Shown piece by piece: positions 5,054 through 8,750 of a stretch of 8,750 bases of DNA (the first letter of the stretch is position 1; each line of letters begins with the position of its first letter). The stretch spans positions 1 through 8,750 of the forward strand of contig JADGGF010000164.1 of NCBI GenBank assembly GCA_019690055.1. Direction: 5' to 3'. Below the pieces are notes generated by a model that saw only the letters and a list, made by a program, of their open reading frames with translations, was not told where the DNA came from and made no database searches. This DNA is from Micromonosporaceae bacterium (GTDB taxonomy: Bacteria > Actinomycetota > Actinomycetes > Mycobacteriales > Micromonosporaceae). Both the position numbers and the translations under genes were made by a program.

Positions 5054-5971
5054 TCAGCCCACGCGCTGTCGCGCGCGCAGGCGCGGCAGGCGGGGCCAGG
5101 TCAGACCCGGCCGGGCCAGCGACTGACCGGCGAGGACGCCGAGGAGGACCAGGACGATGCCGAGCACCTGACGGCCGGAGAGGTGCTCGCCGGCCGCCAT
5201 GGTGCCGAGCAGGACCCCGGTGACCGGGTTCAGCAGGCCGATGATGCCGACCGTGCCGGCGCTGAGGTGGCGCAGGCCGGTGAACCAGCCGGTGAACGCC
5301 AGCGCGGTCGCGATCAGGCTGAGATAGGCGTACGCGGGCAGGGTGCGCGCGTCCAGCGGCGGTGGCCCGCCCTCGACCGCCACCGCGACCGGGATCAGCA
5401 GCAGTGCCCCCGCCAGCAACTGCCAGGAGGTGCTCGCGAGCACGTTGACCGTCGTCGCGCCAGGGGCGGTCGTCCACTTCCTCGTCAGCACATAGCCCAG
5501 GGCCGCCATGAGCATGGCGGCGAGCGAGGCGCCCAGCCCGACGAGGTCGAGCCGGGCCGGCCCGGTGAAGGCCGTGAGCACGACCCCCAGGGCGCCGATC
5601 ACTGCGGCCGCGACGGTGACCACGTGCGGGCGCTCGCGCAGCAGCGCCCAGCCGAGCAGCACCATGGCGATGGGCGACGTGGCGGCGACCGTCGACGCGA
5701 CGCTGCTCGGCAGCAGTTGGGCGGCCACGTAGATCAGGGCGAAGAACGCCCCGATGTTCAGCAGGCCGAGCACGGCACTGCGCCACCACCACGCTCCCCG
5801 CGGCAGCGCCCGGCTCATCGCGAGCAGCAGCAGGCCCGCCGGCAGGGCCCGCAGCACCGACCCGTAGAGCGGATACTCCGGGGGCAGGAACCGCTGGGTG
5901 ACGAAGTAGGTCGACCCCCAGGTGATGGGGGCGACCGCCGTGACCAGGGGCCAGCGCCACGTATCGCGCAC
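5054..5971 (-). CDS. EamA/DMT-family transporter, second copy
   Basis: A 305-residue drug/metabolite transporter with ten predicted helices in two EamA repeats (about residues 8-133 and 146-283). The first helix reads APITWGSTYFVTQRFLPP (14-31), a pattern seen in the PecM-like subgroup. The second repeat holds GIIGLLNPVTGVLLGTMAAGEHLS and ends in a short basic tail (PRLPRLRARQRVG). It is only distantly similar to the EamA protein at 905 and is not a recent duplicate. The GTG at 5971 is chosen because the frame upstream is open but not protein-like, and because a CATGAT hexamer lies six bases before it. An ATG at 5982 is in another frame. It lies 80 bp downstream of the AEC gene on the same strand and may be partly co-transcribed with it. 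Substrate unknown. Confidence 0.92.
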   Translation of the reverse strand: MRDTWRWPLVTAVAPITWGSTYFVTQRFLPPEYPLYGSVLRALPAGLLLLAMSRALPRGAWWWRSAVLGLLNIGAFFALIYVAAQLLPSSVASTVAATSPIAMVLLGWALLRERPHVVTVAAAVIGALGVVLTAFTGPARLDLVGLGASLAAMLMAALGYVLTRKWTTAPGATTVNVLASTSWQLLAGALLLIPVAVAVEGGPPPLDARTLPAYAYLSLIATALAFTGWFTGLRHLSAGTVGIIGLLNPVTGVLLGTMAAGEHLSGRQVLGIVLVLLGVLAGQSLARPGLTWPRLPRLRARQRVG

Positions 5972-5977
5972 CCGCCG

Positions 5978-6011
5978 ATCATGCCACCACCGGTAAGGAC
6001 CGGGCTTTACC
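5978..6011 (-). promoter_or_regulatory. Candidate leaderless -10 with upstream GGTAA-N10-TTACC dyad
   Basis: On the minus strand CATGAT (5983-5978) ends six bases before the GTG at 5971, and no Shine-Dalgarno is present. Upstream, GGTAA and TTACC (5992-5996 and 6007-6011 on the plus strand) form a perfect inverted repeat with a 10-bp spacer, at about -21 to -40 from the inferred transcription start, where a -35 would be. A second nested dyad, AAGGACC (5995-6001) with GGTTCCTT (6013-6020, one bulged base), could form a hairpin in any read-through message from AEC. Confidence 0.4.
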
Positions 6012-6049
6012 TGGTTCCTTGCACCCCGGGCACCACCCACCGACGGCCG

Positions 6050-6061
6050 CCTCACGTGAGG
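6050..6061. promoter_or_regulatory. 12-bp perfect palindrome at the AEC stop codon
   Basis: CCTCACGTGAGG (6050-6061) is a perfect palindrome with a CACGTG core. It includes the minus-strand TGA (6054-6052) of the AEC gene. It lies about 80-90 bp upstream of the second EamA start and could be a protein-binding site, or a weak hairpin at the end of the AEC message. There is no following U-tract. Function unproven. Confidence 0.3.
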
Positions 6062-6969
6062 GCCGCGGTGATCAGCAGGATGGTTGGCACGGTCCCGATC
6101 GTGGTCACGAAGATCGCGTCCCGGGCGAGCAGCTCGGCTCGGCCGAACCGCGTGGCGAGCACGAAGTGGTTGTTCGCGGCGGGCAGCGCGGCGGTGACCG
6201 CGAGCGCGAGCAGCGCGGCGCCGTCGAGGTCGAAGGCCCATCCGGCGAGGTAGGCGCCGAGCGGTTGGACGACCAGCTTGAGCCCGGTCACCAGGGCGAG
6301 CTCGGCCGCCGGCGCACCGCGTCCGGGCAGCGGTCCAAGCCGCAACGAGGCGCCGTACGCGATGAGGACCGAGGGAACGCCCATCCCGGCGACCAGATCG
6401 ATCGGGTCCGCGACGTACGACGGCAGGGTCCAGCCGGTGGCCGAGAGCACGACGCCGGTGAGCGTGGCCACAGTGAGCGGGTTGGTCGCGGTGCTGCGGA
6501 GCAGCCCGAGTGCGGATACGCGTCCGCTGCGACCGGCGTCGAGCACGGCCAGCGCCGCCGGCTGGAGCACGACGAGGTGCAGCAGCAGCATCGGAGCCAT
6601 CAGCGCGGCGTCACCCAGCACGTACGTGGCGACGGGCAGGCCGAGGTTGCCGGCATTGGTGTACGCGCTGCACATCGCGCCGATGACGGTCTCGTCCGCC
6701 CGGCGCCGCCAGCGCAGGCGGGCGATGAGGATGTAGGGAATGGCGGCCGCCCCGATGCCGGCGGCGGTGGCCACGACGTACCACGACAGCATCCGCGACA
6801 GCGGCGTGCCGGCCTGGACCCTGAGCATCAGGCACGGCAGGGCCACGAAGAACGACAACCGGGTCAGCGTGACCAGGGCGGACGCATCGACGATTCTCAC
6901 CGCCGCCAGTCCGTAGCCGAGGGCGATGACGGCCGCGATGGTGGCGAATCCGGCGATGGCCCCCGACAT
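6052..6969 (-). CDS. AEC-family (auxin efflux carrier-like) transporter
   Basis: A 305-residue secondary transporter of the auxin efflux carrier family, with ten predicted helices in two inverted five-helix halves separated by a hydrophilic stretch near residues 143-160. Family landmarks are SAYTNAGNLGLPVATYVLGD (101-120), with the Asn-rich discontinuous helix, NPLT (163-166), a VPSVLIAYGASL stretch (198-209), K231 to P236, and AALPAANNHFVLATRFG (260-276). Bacterial relatives export small organic acids such as malate, or other metabolites; the substrate here is unknown. The ATG at 6969 follows a GGAGG (6979-6975) by five bases. The MFS exporter at 7210 is divergent, so the two may share operators in the 240-bp region between them. 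Confidence 0.92.
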   Translation of the reverse strand: MSGAIAGFATIAAVIALGYGLAAVRIVDASALVTLTRLSFFVALPCLMLRVQAGTPLSRMLSWYVVATAAGIGAAAIPYILIARLRWRRRADETVIGAMCSAYTNAGNLGLPVATYVLGDAALMAPMLLLHLVVLQPAALAVLDAGRSGRVSALGLLRSTATNPLTVATLTGVVLSATGWTLPSYVADPIDLVAGMGVPSVLIAYGASLRLGPLPGRGAPAAELALVTGLKLVVQPLGAYLAGWAFDLDGAALLALAVTAALPAANNHFVLATRFGRAELLARDAIFVTTIGTVPTILLITAALT

Positions 6970-7079
6970 CTTCCCCTCCAGGCAAGGCGGTCGGCCCGGC
7001 TCTGCCGCGCGGGGGGAAGTCTGCGTCCTTCATGTGCCCGTCGTGTGAGGTACCTGAGGCCAGCGTGACGAAGCACATA

Positions 7080-7146
7080 CGGCGACGCGCCGGGACAACA
7101 CGCCAATTTCGTCGCCGGAGCCCCCGTAAATCGCGTATCGTCGCCG
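7080..7146. promoter_or_regulatory. Three CGTCGCCG boxes between AEC and MFS genes
   Basis: The octamer CGTCGCCG occurs at 7110-7117 and 7139-7146, and as its reverse complement CGGCGACG at 7080-7087. Start-to-start distances are 30 and 29 bp, close to three helical turns, so the boxes would face the same side of the DNA. The last copy overlaps TATCGT (7136-7141), a possible -10 for the MFS gene, though no good -35 stands at 16-18 bp. The first copy is part of a small dyad, CGGCG-ACG-CGCCG (7080-7092). These could be operators controlling both divergent genes. The remainder of the 6970-7209 region holds an AGGTACCT palindrome (7048-7055) and the two ribosome sites. Confidence 0.4.
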
Positions 7147-7194
7147 ACGTTTGTCTGTCGACCGTGGCCGCGCGACCCGCGGTCCACTCACGAC

Positions 7195-7200
7195 GAGGAG
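7195..7200 (+). promoter_or_regulatory. Shine-Dalgarno of the MFS gene
   Basis: GAGGAG lies nine bases before the ATG at 7210, which fixes this start. It places the gene in the group with leaders, unlike the five apparently leaderless genes in the window. Confidence 0.75.
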
Positions 7201-7209
7201 CGCAACCGG

Positions 7210-8733
7210 ATGACGACCACAACCACGCCGCCGCCGGTGGCCTCCGACAAACTCGACTCCGGCGTCCTTCGGGTCGCCGGAGTCGTCGTTCTCGGCGCCA
7301 TCATGGCGATCCTTGACGCCACCGTGGTGAGCGTCGCCCTGCCGACGTTCCAGCACGAGTTCCACGCGACATACGCCACCGTCGCCTGGACCATGACCGG
7401 CTACACGCTCGCCCTGGCCACGGTGATCCCGCTCACCGGGTGGGCGGCCGACCGGTTCGGCACGAAGCGGCTCTACCTCACCGCGCTGGCGTTCTTCGTC
7501 ATCGGCTCGGTGCTGTGCAGCCTCGCCGACAGCGCCGGTCAGCTGATCCTGTTCCGCGTGCTGCAGGGCATCGGTGGCGGCATGCTCGCCCCGCTGGGCA
7601 TGACGATCCTGACCAAGGCCGCCGGACCCCAGCGGGTCGGCCGGGTCATGGCGGTCATGGGCATCCCGATGCTGCTCGGCCCGATCAGCGGCCCGATCCT
7701 CGGCGGCTGGCTCATCCAGTCCGCGAGCTGGCACTGGATCTTCCTGATCAACCTGCCGATCGGTGCGGTTGCCTTCACGGCGGCGCTGCGCGTGTTCGCG
7801 CCCGACCAGCCGCGGCCGTCGGAGTCGTTCGACTTCGTGGGCATGCTGCTGCTCTCGCCCGGTCTGGCGCTGTTCCTTTACGGCGTCTCGTCCATCCCCG
7901 AGGAGCAGAAGGTCGGCACGCCGAAGGTGCTGATCCCGGCGCTGATCGGGCTGGCCCTGGTCGCCGGGTTCATCGGGCACGCCCGGGGCCGGCCGCACGC
8001 GCTCATCGATCTGGGCCTGTTCCGCAAGCGGAACCTCACGATCGCCGTGATCACCATGACGTTCTTCACGTTGGCGTTCATGGGCAGCATGCTGCTGTTC
8101 CCGAGCTATTTCCTGCAGGTGCGCGGCGAGACCACCCTTGACACGGGTCTGCTGCTGGCGCCGCAGGGGCTGGGCGCCATGCTGACCATGCCGGTCGCCG
8201 GCCGGCTGACCGACCGGATCGGCCCGGGCAAGCTCGTGCTGGGCGGCATCGCGGTGATCCTGGCCGGCATGACTGCCTTCACACAGATAGATGCTTCGAC
8301 GTCGTACGGCCTGTTGCTGTCGGCCCTGTTCGTCCTGGGCCTGGGCATGGGCATGACGATGACGCCGATCATGAGCGCCGCCATGGGCAGCCTCCAGCAG
8401 CGGGAGGTGGCGCGCGGGTCGACGACGATGAACATCATCCAGCAGGCCGCGGGCTCGGTCGGCACCGCCGTCATGTCGGTGGTGCTCACCAACCGCGTGC
8501 TCGCCGATCCGGCCTCGGCGACCTATATGGGCGTCATGCAGGGGAAGGTCCCGGCCGACGCGGTGCCACCGGACGTCCTGGCGGCGGGTGTCTCCGGGCT
8601 CGCCGGCTCCTTCGGCTTCACGTTCACCGTGGCGACGCTCCTGATCGTGTGCTGCCTCGTGCCGGCGTTCCTGCTGCCGCGCAAGCCGGTCGCCGGCACC
8701 GAGCCGGCGTCCGCCCCGGCGCTGACCCACTGA
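7210..8733 (+). CDS. MFS transporter, DHA2 (14-helix, EmrB/QacA-type) exporter
   Basis: A 507-residue major facilitator, probably a proton-driven drug or metabolite exporter with 14 transmembrane helices. Motif D1 is AILDATVVSVALP (33-45), with the acidic Asp36 in helix 1. Motif A is GWAADRFGTKRL (77-88), motif B is RVLQGIGGGMLAP (116-128) and the antiporter motif C is GPISGPILGGW (157-167), followed by SWHWIFLINLPIG (173-185). The second half includes GRLTDRIGPGK (331-341), a motif-A-like loop. Length and motifs fit DHA2 well. The short Thr/Pro N-terminus (1-15) and the tail after 490 are cytoplasmic. It is divergent from the AEC permease, with shared repeat boxes between. No TetR or MarR regulator is in view; one may lie beyond the right edge. 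Substrate unknown, so resistance is only a possibility. Confidence 0.95.
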   Translation: MTTTTTPPPVASDKLDSGVLRVAGVVVLGAIMAILDATVVSVALPTFQHEFHATYATVAWTMTGYTLALATVIPLTGWAADRFGTKRLYLTALAFFVIGSVLCSLADSAGQLILFRVLQGIGGGMLAPLGMTILTKAAGPQRVGRVMAVMGIPMLLGPISGPILGGWLIQSASWHWIFLINLPIGAVAFTAALRVFAPDQPRPSESFDFVGMLLLSPGLALFLYGVSSIPEEQKVGTPKVLIPALIGLALVAGFIGHARGRPHALIDLGLFRKRNLTIAVITMTFFTLAFMGSMLLFPSYFLQVRGETTLDTGLLLAPQGLGAMLTMPVAGRLTDRIGPGKLVLGGIAVILAGMTAFTQIDASTSYGLLLSALFVLGLGMGMTMTPIMSAAMGSLQQREVARGSTTMNIIQQAAGSVGTAVMSVVLTNRVLADPASATYMGVMQGKVPADAVPPDVLAAGVSGLAGSFGFTFTVATLLIVCCLVPAFLLPRKPVAGTEPASAPALTH

Positions 8734-8750
8734 GCCGCTGACCCACCGAG
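8720..8750. repeat. Tandem 16-bp duplication over the MFS stop codon
   Basis: CGCTGACCCACTGAG (8720-8734) is repeated as CGCTGACCCACCGAG (8736-8750), with a period of 16 bp and one mismatch. The mismatch turns the stop codon TGA of the first copy (8731-8733) into CGA in the second. The window ends here, so more copies may follow. Confidence 0.7.

Noticed and set aside
7032..7078. ATGTGC (7032-7037) and GCACAT (7073-7078) as a stem or operator
   Set aside because: The arms are six bases with a 35-base spacer, which is too weak to separate from chance.
1..8750. CRISPR array, tRNA or rRNA, insertion sequence, integrase, toxin-antitoxin or biosynthetic cluster
   Set aside because: I looked for repeat-spacer arrays, terminal inverted repeats, cloverleaf sequences and signature enzymes and found none. 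The window reads as ordinary chromosome rich in transporters.

Overview
The window is very GC-rich, with GC-rich third codon positions, frequent GTG starts and long spurious open frames on both strands. This points to a high-GC actinobacterium. The family is an inference: the secreted beta-helix lipoprotein resembles proteins I associate with Micromonosporaceae, but I could not search for it.

Layout, left to right. (1) A minus-strand LysR-type regulator (1-834, C-terminus cut by the window edge) is divergent from a plus-strand EamA drug/metabolite exporter (905-1858); a TTAAT/ATTAA dyad lies between them. This is the usual arrangement of a regulator controlling an adjacent exporter. (2) Three short plus-strand units follow: a divergent RpiB/LacA/LacB-fold protein (1878-2312), an unrecognised 144-residue soluble protein (2400-2834), and a lipoprotein with a right-handed beta-helix that is broken into two frames (2877-3110 and 3107-4027). 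(3) A seven-helix membrane protein of unknown function (4166-5050) has its own sigma70-like promoter and a palindrome. It converges, with a 3-nt gap, on a second EamA exporter (5054-5971, minus). (4) An AEC-family permease (6052-6969, minus) is divergent from a 14-helix DHA2-type MFS exporter (7210-8733, plus). The 240-bp region between them holds three copies of CGTCGCCG in one of two orientations.

Four of the nine gene units are transporters of different folds (two DMT, one AEC, one MFS). None is next to a biosynthetic gene, so substrates cannot be assigned from context.

The most informative pattern is regulatory. Five genes (starts 905, 1878, 2400, 2877, 5971) lack a Shine-Dalgarno. Each has a YANNNT hexamer placed so that exactly six bases separate it from the start codon, the geometry expected of leaderless transcripts. 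The other intact starts (834, 4166, 6969, 7210) have good Shine-Dalgarno sequences. Several of these promoters are overlaid by perfect inverted repeats. I see no CRISPR, RNA gene, insertion sequence, phage gene or defence system, and no clearly new multi-gene system. The candidates worth a second look are the frameshifted lipoprotein, the RpiB relative that has lost its usual histidines, and the operator-like repeats.
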